Below, one piece after another: positions 12,361 through 23,934 of a stretch of DNA of 64,000 nt. Every line of letters begins with the position of its first letter. Within the stretch, counting starts at the first letter, position 1. The DNA is taken from NCBI GenBank assembly GCA_022457155.1, contig JAJGOT010000931.1, positions 82,947 to 146,946 on the forward strand. Direction: 5' to 3'. Below the pieces are notes generated by a model, which worked only from the letters and a program-made list of their open reading frames with translations, was not told the DNA's origin and made no database searches. Both the position numbers and the translations under genes were made by a program. The DNA is from Cladopsammia gracilis (lineage: Eukaryota; Cnidaria; Anthozoa; Scleractinia; Dendrophylliidae).

Positions 12361-13316
12361 TTAAAAGTTTGAACCATCTTGTATGTGTACAGCATAAAAA
12401 CAACACCAAACGAAAGTACATGACTGAAGAGATTTAATTTGAATAGTCATCCTTGAGGATTTCATCAAAGACTCGAAAGCTAGAACCATGCACTTTGTAC
12501 AGCATAAATGCGCGACAGAAAAGTACTGCTGAGTATCTTCATTTTGATGGTCACACTTGTGGATTTCATCCACAGACTGAACAGTTACAACCACCTTGTA
12601 CAGCATAATAAACAGCACCACAGGAAAGTACTGCTCAATAGCTTTCATTTGAATGGTCACACTTACGGATTTTATCCACAGACTCAACAGTTAGAACCAC
12701 CTTGTACAGCATAATAAACAGTACCACAGGAAAGTACTGCTCAATAGCTTTCATTTGAATGGTCACACTTTAGGATTTCATCTACAGACTCAAAAGTTAG
12801 AACCACCTTGTACAGCATAATAAACAGCACCACAGGAAAGTACTGCTCAGTAGCTTTCATTCGAATGGTCACACTTTAAGATTTCATCCACAGTCTCAAA
12901 AGTTAGAACCACCTTGTACAGCATAATAAACCATGAGTACCACAGGAAAGTACTGCTCAATAGCTTTCATTTGAATGGTCACACTTTAGGATTTCATCCA
13001 CAGACTCAAAAGTTAGAACCACCTTGTACAGCATAATAAACAGTACCATAGGAAAGTACTGCTCAGTAGCTTTTATTTGAATGGTTACGCTTTAGGATTT
13101 CATCCACAGACTCAAAAGTTAGAACCATCTTGTACAACATAATAAACACTGAGTATCACAGGAAAGTACTGCTCAGTAGCTTTTATTTGAATGGTCACAC
13201 TTTAGGATTTCATCCACAGACTCAAAAGTTAGAACCACCTTGTACAGCATAATAAACCCTGACAGCACCACAGGAAAGTACTGCTCAGTAGCTTTCATTT
13301 GAATGGTCACACTGAA
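12361..13316 (+). repeat. 106-bp tandem array (about nine units) of a dispersed family
   Basis: Units repeat every 106 bp (110 bp in two units, caused by a 4-bp insertion of CTGA or CATG type). Each contains CTTGTACAGCATAATAAAC, AGGAAAGTACTGCTCA, TTTCATTTGAATGGTCACAC and TTTCATCCACAGACTCAAAA. Matching units occur at 15237-15470, 38645-39000, 42362-42840 and 51780-51930 on the opposite strand, and shorter 88-bp relatives lie at 36020-36190 and 50760-51190. Open frames inside the array are by-products of the repeat. Elsewhere the family sits inside TTAA-flanked elements, so the array probably derives from a mobile element. Confidence 0.9.
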
Positions 13317-13408
13317 ACTATAAACAACTGTCTCTGACTACAGATACGATCAGAGGCAAAATAGTTGAACAAAAATGTTCAAAATCCTGCGTGGCACTTG
13401 TGACACAG

Positions 13409-13541
13409 TAAATAAGGGAAAATGTTAATGTTGAAAGTGCAAAACATTAGAAATGTTTCAGTGAAGAAGGTGGCTAAGCGCGAAACGTCTGAAACATTTC
13501 TAATTTTTGGCGCTTTCAACATTAACATTTTCCATTATTTA
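13409..13541. repeat. Foldback element with hammerhead-like centre
   Basis: The arms (13409-13440 and 13509-13541) are near-perfect inverted repeats containing AAAATGTTAATGTTGAAAG. Inside them is a second perfect 14-bp stem: TTAGAAATGTTTCA pairs with TGAAACATTTCTAA. The loop between these stems reads GTGAAGAAGG...GCGCGAAACGTC, which has the order of a type-I hammerhead ribozyme core (CUGANGA, stem, GAAAC, GUC) with C3 changed to G. Similar hairpins occur near 31541 and 58149. Confidence 0.7.
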
Positions 13542-14397
13542 CAGATGTGATAGACAGGATGGAAATAGATTGCAACTCAGTTGAAAAAATTGGGTCAATT
13601 TTTTGGAGTTCGTTCCATGTGTTTTGGAAATAAGATGCTCCGTTTTAATTTTAGCACAGTTTTAGCCAAAAACATAAAAACCACAGTGACACAGCCCATG
13701 TTAGAACCCACAGCTCAGGGTTTGATTCTGGTCGGTGAAAAAGATAAGATATAATAATCGTGATTTTCAAACTGTATCACTGCATATAAAAGTAAATCTT
13801 TTCATCTCTTTTCTTGTATTTTTAGTTGTAAGTCATATCACTTATAGTTCTCCTTTTCAAACATCAAAAAGAAAAACGAAACTATATATGTTTTTATATT
13901 TCTACTTTTTTTTTTCGTTATCTGTTATGGATTGCACAGGCGCGCTTGGCTTTGCTTTAGGTTGCTTTTAGCTGTTATTTATGTAAACTCGATAAGCAAT
14001 TATGATGTGTGCTTTAATTTCGAAAGATCGGGAAAAATTAAAGGTTACACAATTTCTCACCAAACAAAACTAAAAAATCACACATCTTTTCTTTGATTTT
14101 TTTTTAAGAAAATGGAATGGCTCTCATCTTTGTAAATGAAGATAAGACCAAATATTAAATTTACCCACTTACTCTTTTGATTAATTGAAATTCATGAAAA
14201 GAGCATGATTTCTTTCGTTAAAGTCTTTTTAAAAAACGTGGCTTTTAATGAAAAGATGTTGTGATGACTGGAAATATCTAGAGAATAAACATTTCTCAAA
14301 TCGAAGTATATTTTCTCAAAGAAAGTGCGGTATCACTTTGAAAGTAACAACATTTGTCTAACGTAATAAATATGCCTATTCTCTGATAATAATACTC

Positions 14398-14575
14398 TTA
14401 ACCCTTTCACACCCAGAGTCAATAATAATGGAGCCATGTAGTGTAGTTCTAACTTCTCAATCTGTGGACGAAATCCCACGGTGTGACCATTCAAATGAAA
14501 CCTCATCGGAAGTACTTTTACATGGTACCATTTATTTTACAATACTTTACAAAGAGAAATTTGGGATTTATTTTG
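14398..14575 (-). repeat. TTAA-CCC terminus plus one unit of the tandem-repeat element
   Basis: The stretch begins TTAACCCTTTCAC at 14398, followed by a single inverted unit (GTTCTAACTT, TCTGTGGACGAAATCC, TGTGACCATTCAAATGAAA) and then ACATGGTACCATTTATTT. The TTAA followed by CCC(T/C)TT(C/A)AC matches the ends of the relatives at 50681-51237 and 42904-42907. It looks like a short, single-unit copy of that element. Confidence 0.65.
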
Positions 14576-15119
14576 ATTTTAAGGAAATTTAAAATGAGAC
14601 CGCGAATGGATTGAATTGTATTTGAAGCTAGAAAGTTCACCAAAACAATCGGCATCGATTGCATATAGAAAGGAACATTTTTGCTTGAAAAACCTTTGTT
14701 ATTTCTTAGGAAGTTGAATTAAGTAAATAATTATAACTGATTAAAACAAAGAAAAAACATATTGGAGGTTATGTCAAGGCCATGTTTGTGTTTTTATCTT
14801 CGAAACTTTATTACACAGGAAGTGGATGACAAGAGTTAAGGGATGTCAGAGAAGCTTTTAAATTGTTTCAATTTCTTAGCAGGTGTTGTAAAAAGGTCTA
14901 TATATTGAGCGGTAAAAAGTACCTCTGTTATCTAAATTAAAAAAATTATGACCATTTATAAATTAAATTCCTTTCAACTTCAGAATATACACAATATCAA
15001 ATTGAGCTCTGTTAATGGAAGCAAAAGGATATTTACTTGGAAACTGTTTCTTTTGTCATGGTGTGTTGTTAATTTAATGCGTGTAAACTAGACAACATTG
15101 TCCTTACTTAGTGGAACTC

Positions 15120-15470
15120 GCTCCCCAGTTTTCTGTTATGTCCAAACTTAAACTCCCTCGCACCCACAATCAAACCGTTTAAATGAAATTCTAAATTGCG
15201 AACAGTCAAATGAAAGCTACTGTCGAGCATTTCTTATTTTGTGTTATTGTTTCAAATGAAATGAAAGCTATTGAGCAGTAGTTTATGGTACTGTTTATCA
15301 TGCTGTACAAGATAGTTCTAACTTTTGAGTCTGTGGATGAAATCCTAAAGTGTGACCATTCAAATGAAAGCTACTGAGCAGTACGTTCCTGTGGTATTGT
15401 TTATTATGCTGTACAAGATGATTCTAACTTTTGAGTCTGTGGATGAAATCCTTAAGTGTGACCAAGGAAA
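15120..15470 (-). repeat. Fragment of the 106-bp dispersed family
   Basis: Two units in inverse orientation to the 12.4-13.3 kb array are clear at 15237-15470 (for example TACTGTTTATTATGCTGTAC and TTTTGAGTCTGTGGATGAAA). More diverged sequence precedes them, including ACTCCCTCGCACCC at about 15150. Confidence 0.8.
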
Positions 15471-16442
15471 GTCAAGCCTGCTGTCATATTCAGTATGATC
15501 TCTGATATTTCATAGTCAGATTCATTGCCTGTATTATCACACTAGAGAAATAAAAAGCGAGCAGAAACTGTAGCTGGCAGTCTAAATCGTCACAACATTT
15601 TTCATCTTGAAAAACTCTTCCGTAAATTCTGCAAAACGACCATTGTTTGGACGATGAAAATTACAAGCATTTTTTTCTTCTCTTCTTAGATGGAGGCGAA
15701 TGACGCCGCACAACATCCGAGATGTTTGTTTTCATTACGGATTTTACAACCAAAGAAGCGGAGATTTATTAAAAAATTTCTAATCAAGCGAGGGACGTAC
15801 AGATAAAACAGATTACATTTTTCGATGGGAATTTATGTTGATATCAATCTGTGATTGGCTTTTTCTTTGAATGCTTGTGAAGTTTTGGAGAATTGTTTTT
15901 AAAACGTGCTTAAATTCAGTTGTATCGATTTCTTGAATTTCATCCAAGGCAGCTCGGCGAACTCGATGTGCTATAAATGGTACGCGTTTTGCTTTTAAAC
16001 ATAAACTAATGGACATTTGAATAAAATTTTTTGAAAGAAGATTGTGTCGTCCATTTTTATGTGTTTGTTCGTTCATTACATAGATTGAAAAGCGATTTAT
16101 AGTTCTATCTTCACTCTCGTCGCCTTATGCAAATATGTTTGTGTAATTTTGCAATTTTGATTTCCAAATCAGTTTCTCGGGCAATTTTTGACAAGCAACA
16201 ACAGTATTTTATTTGGAAAGTAGTCGTACTAGCTATTGTAGACGGAGAAAAAGTTGTTTTTGTGAACTTTTGTACGGTCTAAATATACTGTGCAGACGGT
16301 CGCATAATACTGTTTTTGAGAATTGCTAATGAATTGAAAAATAGCCCGGTCGTCAATCTTACTTCTTGTGCTTCCGATCTTTCACCTTAGTTAAGTTTCA
16401 CCTTAGTTAAGCTTGTTCAGAGAGCGACGCTGTTAGGCTCAG

Positions 16443-17757
<1,315 letters not shown>

Positions 17758-18270
17758 TTAACACAACTGCAGGCAAATAAAACCAAAATTAGTTTCGCTT
17801 CTGCTTGCATGCGTGCGTATTCTCGTACCCAGAAATGTCCCAGATCTAATGCGATGCACAAATAAGAGACGAAAACAAAACCAATAAAGAGAAAAACGGA
17901 GAGTAAACTTTACTTTGTTGCCGTATCCGTCACGTGTAAACAGCAACAAACAATAAAACCCAAATTTGTTTCACTTTTGCTTGCAATTAGATCTGGAAAG
18001 TGTCCACAACTAGTACTCGCGTACTAAATACTTTGACACTTAAATAAATTGATTTCATTTGATTTTTTTTATTTGATTTGCAAAACGACGCCGATTACAC
18101 CGAATCCCAAGTACCGTGGGCTCAAAATTTCTCGCAGTGCATGCGTGCGTATTCTCGTACCCAGATCTAACGCAATGCACAAAAGTAGATACGAAAACAC
18201 GGAGGAAAACAAGGAGAGAAACGCAGGGCAATCCTTAACTCGTTGTCGTGCCGGCACGAGTAAAAAGTAA
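17758..18270. repeat. Local imperfect duplication
   Basis: Sequence around 17800-17900 recurs around 18140-18230: both contain TGCGTGCGTATTCTCGTACC, CAGATCTAA(T/C)GC and ATGCACAAA. The overlapping open frames on both strands give similar peptides for this reason and are not treated as genes. Confidence 0.65.
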
Positions 18271-18305
18271 AGCGCTCTTGTTTTGAGGTGTTCTTACAGT
18301 AGTAT

Positions 18306-18814
18306 CAACCTCGTCCCCAGGGCCTTCTCTGGTTTCAAAATGGCGGGTCGGGCCGCGCGGAGAAGCCCCTGCACAAGGCTGCCAGAATACTCTCTAAATA
18401 CTGGAGTATTTTGTCGCCCAAAACGGGATGAAATGTCTTCGTTAAGTTTGAACAAGGGTTTCAGAATGCCAGAAAACAAATGAGAAGTTCAAGCAAGTAA
18501 CCGTGGACGACAATCCTGCTGATGTACGTTGGATCAAACCAGCGATCTGATCGGTTCAACAAGTGAAAATATAGCATAGAATTAAAGCAAAGACCGATAC
18601 AACTAGATAGAAATTTAAAGGTGTACTATGGTCTAGTACATTTCTTTAAATTTCTTTGTACGTTGTATCGGTCTTTGAAAACAAACATGTCTGTCAATCG
18701 CTGAAAGAACCTCACCATTCCATCGTGTGTCACGTGACAATCCACGATTCTGGGAGTAATTTCCACGCCCGGCTCCGTCATTTTGAAACCAGAGAAGGTC
18801 CTGGGGTCAAGGTT
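18306..18814. mobile_element. 509-bp TIR element of the CGTCCCCAG family
   Basis: The left end CAACCTCGTCCCCAGGGCC followed by TTCTCTGGTTTCAAAATGGC is matched in inverse orientation by the right end (CATTTTGAAACCAGAGAAGG...GGGTCAAGGTT). The terminal inverted repeat is about 40 bp with a few mismatches. It contains no transposase, so the element is non-autonomous. A smaller hairpin (AAAGACCGATACAAC with its complement, 18585-18682) is nested inside. Related ends occur at 24568-24643, 24660-24776 and 27647-27727, where 9-bp target duplications are visible. Confidence 0.8.
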
Positions 18815-18960
18815 AGGTAGATAGGTAGGTAAACTTTATTTATACACGGTGTCAATTCACAAATACATGCTCTTGATACAGTAGCATATTAAAAGCGGTA
18901 GCATAAGTAGTATAAGCGGCTTTGGTAGAGAGCTAAGAAAAACAGTGTTAAGGGAGAATT
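18815..18960 (-). mobile_element. Probable LINE 3' tail (minus strand)
   Basis: Immediately next to the TIR element, AGGTAGATAGGTAGGTAAAC followed by TTTATTTATACACGG reads on the minus strand as CCGTGTATAAATAAAGTTT plus a CCTA/CCTAT tail. This is the usual 3' end of CR1-like LINEs. No coding remnant was identified. Confidence 0.4.
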
Positions 18961-19690
18961 CTTAAACGTATTTACTCCGGACCCCGCCTTGTTTTGTTCT
19001 TGGCCTCATCTCGTTTTAACAGAGATTCTTCGAATCTCGAAGGAAGGAAACACCAATTTTTTAGGTGATCTTTCAGCTTTTATGGCAGTCGTCAGGAACT
19101 AACAAAAACACTTTCAAATATGCTATTGATGCACTTTCTCTGAATCGGTTTTCAGGTACAGGGATACAAAAGAATGCCACAATACATTTTCTACTGTTTT
19201 ATTTCTTAAGCAGTGAATAGTTTTTGGAACCGCCTTTTCCCCATTTCTGGCCCTAGAACACACTTCATTCACTTCTCTTCATTCAAATGCTACGGGAGAA
19301 AGACAGGAATGCTCAAAAGTTAAAGCAGACACACTAAGGAAAATAAGAACCTATTTGACAGTTAACCCCCAATATATAGACAGACCAAGATGGAGAGCTA
19401 CAGGTGACGCCCTATGCCCCTCCCCCCTCACCTGGGACGAAGAGGAATAAGTTAAGTAAGTCATATAAGATAAAGTAACAGCCTTCGGACGTACAAGGGA
19501 GGGGGAGAGAGTTGTGTCCAATGTTTTCAATAGCGTTTACTGTTAGCTCATGCCGTTTCCAGTAGCTGTTCGTTTATCCTTGAGACACATTTTGGTAAAG
19601 TTTTAAAGACAATCGGTTGCTATGGTTATGAGATATGACGACATATGTAGCACGATGTCAAGCCATTTAAATGCAAGGGATGCTTGGGAA
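18961..19690. other. Intergenic region, no gene recognised
   Basis: About 0.7 kb with no open frame of interest. It includes purine-rich and C-rich stretches near 19410-19510. Nothing further is supported. Confidence 0.4.
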
Positions 19691-21003
19691 TAAAGTCAGT
19701 AGCCTGTAAACAGGCTCTCTGGTGGGATATAGGGCGGAAAAAGAAACAGCGCACGGGGAGGGGATGGGTAAAAGGAAAAGAGAGGGGGAGAGCCTGTCGA
19801 CAAATTATTGAGGCTGCCATTCCGCCCCTTTGTAATTAACCTGTCGATTATCTGTCAACAAGATCATTATCAGTGGTTGGTTGCATTGGAAAGTAAATAG
19901 TCGCGCACGTGAAAATGACAAGTCGCGGGAACGAATAATCATGGCATGAGAAATTTGACGATCCTCACACTTTCAAAGCGATAACAAACTTTAGCCGATT
20001 AGTATTTATCTTGCAACAAAAGAGAGCCAGAGAAACCGCAATGTATGCCAATTAGAGCCAGCACCAAACACCGGGATAAAGAAATATAATTCTAACTAAA
20101 CGGCTCAGAACAGCATTGAATCTCGAGAGATATTCCGCCGAGATCAAAAGATCAATATCATCGAAGAGAACAAATTCATAACTGTGCTCTAAAGGCGCAT
20201 TTCTCTCTAAAGGAAAGCTTTATGCTTTTTAAATACTTTTCAGCGATGAGTGATACTAGTTTTTAGCCTGTCTATTTTTATAGAGAGTCGCTTAAAGACA
20301 TGCTTGAAGGCTTAAAACGATACAATGGTCACACAACAGGAGACGTGTAGGTCTGTCTACCCCATTTATAACCATGCACGTAGTTCTTTCTCAGCTTCTT
20401 CTTACCCTAAACCAATAGCAAATGCTTTGAGTCCCAAACGTGTTATCTCCTCGACTTGATCCTTCATAATGGAAACTAGTGGCGTTACAACAATAACGGT
20501 CGTTCTTTTCAATTTCCACAGCTCTTTCAGGACACGACGGAGAATTTCAAAGATTAAACTTTTTCCAAATCCAGTCGGAAGAATGCCAAATACATGATGT
20601 TTCTCCGCTAAAGACTTCAAGCAGCGTTTCTGCTCTTCTTTGAAACCTGTAATATGAGGGAAATCCCTCAGAGAATCGCCCAATGCTTTTTCAAACTGAT
20701 CGATTGAGAACCGGCCGTCAAACATTTTTGATCGCATGTCGGCGCGCGGATATCAAAATGACCGCAAACTTGTCAACAGAATGTGTCAACAGTCGGTGAT
20801 CTGACCAATCAGCGTTTGCACTAGAATCTAGTGCACAGTTGGTGATCTGGAACGGCGGCATCAATGGTTTGTCTACAGGCCTCCCCGCCTCTTCCCCTCT
20901 CCTCAGTTTTCCCGCGGCTCGCTTCGCTCGCCGACTTTCTTTTCGCCGCTATCTACTTTCGTCATACACCCACAAGGAGGCCTGTTCACAGGCTATAAAG
21001 TCA
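19691..21003. mobile_element. 1.3-kb TIR element carrying a RecQ-like fragment
   Basis: The left end TAGCCTGTAAACAGGCTCTC at 19700 and the right end GAGGCCTGTTCACAGGCTA ending at 20995 are inverted repeats. They are flanked by the direct repeat TAAAGTCA (19691-19698 and 20996-21003), an 8-bp target-site duplication. No transposase is present. Inside, on the minus strand, is a helicase-like open frame (20402-20737). Eight-base duplications occur in hAT, P and Zisupton-type transposons; the ends do not let me choose. The element is non-autonomous and has captured, or degenerated from an element that encoded, helicase sequence. Confidence 0.75.
20402..20737 (-). pseudogene. Truncated RecQ-family DNA helicase (N-terminal part)
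   Basis: ATG-initiated 111-residue frame. It contains GFKEEQKRCLKSL, which resembles the region before motif I, the Walker A motif GILPTGFGKS (about residues 51-60), and VVTPLVSIMKDQVEEITRLG, which matches motif Ia of RecQ helicases. It ends at AIGLG. The DEAH box, motifs III-VI, RQC and HRDC domains are absent. At the end, GGTTTAGGGTAAGAAG resembles a splice donor that overlaps the stop, so this may be a first exon whose later exons were lost. The frame lies wholly inside a TIR element, so it is not an ordinary host helicase gene. A functional full-length enzyme is excluded by length. Confidence 0.8.
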
Positions 21004-21224
21004 ATAAACGCATGGATATTGAAACAATAGAAAATAGTTAATGAGCTTAAAGGGAATTCTTGAATTTTTAAAAACGGGCTCATTTTTTTTGTTGTTTATT
21101 AACAAATTTCCAATGTTTCAATATTCAGAGAGGATTTGCTCCGTTTCTACAAAAGCTCTAGCTTTGAAAGATGCACGGAATAATCACGTGTCTGAACCCC
21201 TGGACAATCCACTGCCAAAATACT

Positions 21225-21725
21225 CCAAGAATTGTGGAGTATTTTGTCAAAATGATGATACATACACGATGATGATACATGCACGATGATGATACACGAT
21301 GAAATGGTGTTTTTGAAGGTTATTTCCAGAGATTATCAGCCACGTTTGTTTTCTGGTAATCTGAAATCGTTTTTCAAACGAAACAAAGACATTTCATCTT
21401 GTTTTGAGAATTAAACAACAAAGATAATAAACAAGAAGCAACGTCGTCGTATACATTTTATGATACATACACGATGATGATACATGCACAATGATGATAC
21501 ACGATGATGATACATGCACGATGATGATACACGATGATGATACATGCACGATGATGATACACGATGAAATGGTGTTTTCGAAGGTTATTTCCAGTGATTG
21601 TCAGCCTTGTTTGTTTTCTGGTAATCTGAAATCGTTGTTCAAACAAAACAAATACATTTCATCTTGTTTTGAGAATTAAACAACAAAGATAATGAACAAG
21701 AGGCAACGTTGTCGTATACATTTTA
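21225..21725. repeat. ATGATGATACA(C/T) minisatellite and about 200-bp duplicated block
   Basis: GATGATGATACATGCAC and GATGATGATACACGATG alternate at 21250-21305 and again at 21462-21567. Each array is followed by the same 150-bp block (GAAATGGTGTTTT, TTCTGGTAATCTGAAATCGT, CAACAAAGATAAT). The whole is a tandem duplication with array-length difference. Confidence 0.9.
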
Positions 21726-21785
21726 TTAGCTAACTTGTACAAGTGCGTTATTAAGAAATATTTCAGTTTCCTTCTGGAGCTCAAT

Positions 21786-21830
21786 AGACCATTTTACAGT
21801 TGTGTGTTTGGTGACCTGGCCTTTGAATGG

Positions 21831-21861
<31 letters not shown>

Positions 21862-22020
21862 CAGACCTTAGTGCTTTTCATATGTTAATAATGTTTTTCT
21901 CATGCTAACTAGATGAATTTACATATGAAAAGCACCGAGTTCTGTATCATAACAAGGTCACCTCCAGCCGCGCCTCCATTCAAAGGCCAGGTGACCAAGC
22001 ACACAATTGTAAAATGGTCT
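21786..22020. mobile_element. 235-bp foldback MITE
   Basis: AGACCATTTTACAGTTGTGT at the left is the complement of the right end (ACACAATTGTAAAATGGTCT). The arms extend over about 100 bp, including AGGTCACCTCCAGCC and its complement. The corresponding place in the right duplication unit (24949-24965) lacks it, giving an empty site with a 2-bp AT (or TA) duplication, as expected for a Tc1/mariner-like MITE. Confidence 0.85.
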
Positions 22021-22075
22021 ATTCAAAAGCAAAGTTCTGAGGAATTCGTCACTCCATTGCCTCGAGCAAAATTCC

Positions 22076-22993
22076 CTACAAAGTGGAACTACCAACAATA
22101 AACCGATTGTCTTTAGTACAAGGCTTCACTTTGTTACCTTTTATAAAAAGCACTTTGCAGATCAGTCTTTTTAACTCTTTCTTTATGTCTCTTTTAAAAA
22201 GTGCATATGCCAAGGGATTCGCGGAAGAGTTTAAAACTAACAAAGGTATTTTATATTTGATGTCATTGCATGATTTTTGAATCTTCAAAGCTACGGCAAA
22301 ATTACATCGCAAGTCCATTCCATAGCAAACAAGAAACAACCCTATAACAATTGCCATCATTATAACCGCGGATTTTTCGTGAGTTTTAAACAGAATGCGG
22401 TGGTTGAAACTTAACTGTGCTACTAAGGTGCGCGCTGCTCGCGATTGCTTATATACAACATATGCCATGCATGTAAAGACGAATATTAACATAAAACAAG
22501 GGAAGAGATTAAAAATTATTACAACGAGCCAAGTAAAAATATCGGAGATAAAAGGAGCTGTTATACTATACGAGAGTGATGCGTCAAGTAGAATGACAAC
22601 AACTGGTATCGCCCAAGACAATAAAATCGCTTCAACGACATGTTGGCGAGTCATACATGTAAAGTATTTCAAAGGCTTCACAACGGCAATGTAGCGATCC
22701 AGTACTAAACTGCACAAGTTCGTCACCGAGGCGTCCATGGACATCCATTTCATCAAATGAACCCAAGACAGCCAGGCTCGAGGCCACTCACAGCTACTTG
22801 TCATGTTACAGAAGAAAAGTGAAGGAACCAAGGTCATCCCAACACAAAAATCTGCCGCTGCAAGTGAAACTACAAACGCGTTGGTTTTTGTGCGGAGCTG
22901 TCGTTTGCTGCAGACAAGGAAGATGATCAATCCATTTCCAGTCATCGTCAGAATGGAAAGAAACCAGCCAAGAATCCAAAACCAGGTTTCCAT
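22076..22993 (-). CDS. Rhodopsin-like (class A) GPCR, copy 1
   Basis: Single-exon gene for 305 residues beginning at a real ATG, with an in-frame stop 21 bases upstream. Seven hydrophobic segments are visible: TM1 with GNGLIIFLV, TM2 with LAAADFCVGM, TM3 ending LVLDRYIAVVKPLKY (the DRY motif), TM4 LSWAIPVVVILL, TM5 near residue 170, TM6 MMAIVIGLFLVCYGMDL, and TM7 NSSANPLAYALFKRD (NPxxY). An extracellular-loop Cys follows TM2. The usual CWxP of TM6 is replaced by CYGM. The N-terminus is very short and carries no signal peptide. It is a plasma-membrane receptor of the biogenic-amine/peptide type commonly expanded in cnidarians; the ligand cannot be inferred. It is about 90 % identical to the copy at 25376-26305. 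Confidence 0.92.
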   Translation of the reverse strand: METWFWILGWFLSILTMTGNGLIIFLVCSKRQLRTKTNAFVVSLAAADFCVGMTLVPSLFFCNMTSSCEWPRAWLSWVHLMKWMSMDASVTNLCSLVLDRYIAVVKPLKYFTCMTRQHVVEAILLSWAIPVVVILLDASLSYSITAPFISDIFTWLVVIIFNLFPCFMLIFVFTCMAYVVYKQSRAARTLVAQLSFNHRILFKTHEKSAVIMMAIVIGLFLVCYGMDLRCNFAVALKIQKSCNDIKYKIPLLVLNSSANPLAYALFKRDIKKELKRLICKVLFIKGNKVKPCTKDNRFIVGSSTL

Positions 22994-23414
22994 TTTAGAG
23001 AGAAGGGCTTTTCATCGCAGTTGTCGATGATGAATTATAATCCTTCCACACGGAAACATCAACTGTTAAATACATCTGGTCACTGTATATATTCATTAAT
23101 TCATCGATACACGACATTTAATATCGCAGAAAATTATACGTTGTCGGTCAATTAAGTTGTAAAACTGTTTTGCGAAGCCGACAGGCACTGTAGGTGCTCA
23201 TCAATTTTATTGTTTGTTTGTGTAAATAAATTTAGAAATTTTAATAGAATAAAAACGAAAAACTTTAGTATATAAATGTTTGCCTTGATGTACAGCAACA
23301 TATTCGACTGTACATCGCTGTAGTGTTATATTTTAATGCACAAAAGCCTTAGTCGATAAATGTTATATTTAATTCTTATTTTATGTTTTTTTCCACCGAT
23401 GAAAGATCCAACAA
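22994..23414. other. 5' flank of GPCR copy 1
   Basis: AT-rich, no gene. The first 110 bases align with the 5' flank of GPCR copy 2, so they may include a shared promoter. Nothing else recognised. Confidence 0.4.
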
Positions 23415-23817
23415 ACACCTGCCTTTAACCGCGGTCAAACGAGGGAAAAGTTAAGCAAAGTACTTAAAAGTTAAGGTTGTCATTTTCACTGTTTAAAGTT
23501 TAATATATTGCCAATACACTTTCAATTTATCAAACGTTTTGAAAGTTTACTAAAAAAGTTCTAAGCGTTTAAAAACTGTGAACTGCAGAATTGTCAGCGC
23601 CATTTGCCAACATAATTTTGACTGATCAGGTGCAAAGAGTTTTGCCGGTCAGTTTTCAACGATAAAAAGCTCATCATTTTGAGAAAAAATAAAAGATAGT
23701 AACGTCAACTAATTTGTTTTATTCATCCTTGCCCATATTTCCATTTAATATTAAATAAAATCCCACTTAATGAAACGAAAAACGCCTCGGACGTTTGAGC
23801 GCGGTGCACACCTGCCT
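23415..23817 (+). mobile_element. 383-bp MITE, Mutator-like, copy 1
   Basis: The element runs 23425-23807, starting TTAACCGCGGTCAAACG and ending CGTTTGAGCGCGGTGC. The 10-bp direct repeat ACACCTGCCT flanks it (23415-23424, 23808-23817). A copy of about 80-90 % identity in the same orientation lies at 44535-44918 with a different 10-bp duplication. Duplications of 9-10 bp are characteristic of Mutator-like elements. No coding capacity. Confidence 0.9.
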
Positions 23818-23934
23818 ATTTGTTTGTCCACATGCGGTTTCTCCTTCCCGCTGACCGGTTCATTGTAGCTTGTTGATGTCAGAATGGTCAAACGAATTTA
23901 CTGAGAGCGGTTTTCATTTGAGCTTCAAAACTAA

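Larger units (their letters stand above)
13542..16442. other. Intergenic region with scattered repeat fragments
   Basis: No gene seen. Open frames such as 13735-13971 (plus) and 15813-16076 (minus) have no protein resemblance. The interval contains two fragments of the 106-bp family, annotated separately, between stretches of unannotated AT-rich DNA. Confidence 0.5.

Noticed and set aside
12361..13316. Regularly spaced repeats that could suggest a CRISPR-like array or a repeat protein gene (open frames on both strands).
   Set aside because: The whole 106-bp unit is repeated with no variable spacers, the host is a eukaryote, and the frames are interrupted or shift between units. It is a tandem satellite of a mobile element.
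17758..18270. Paired 60-70-codon frames on both strands.
   Set aside because: They come from two copies of a local duplication and are open on both strands; no start context, domain or splice signals support them.
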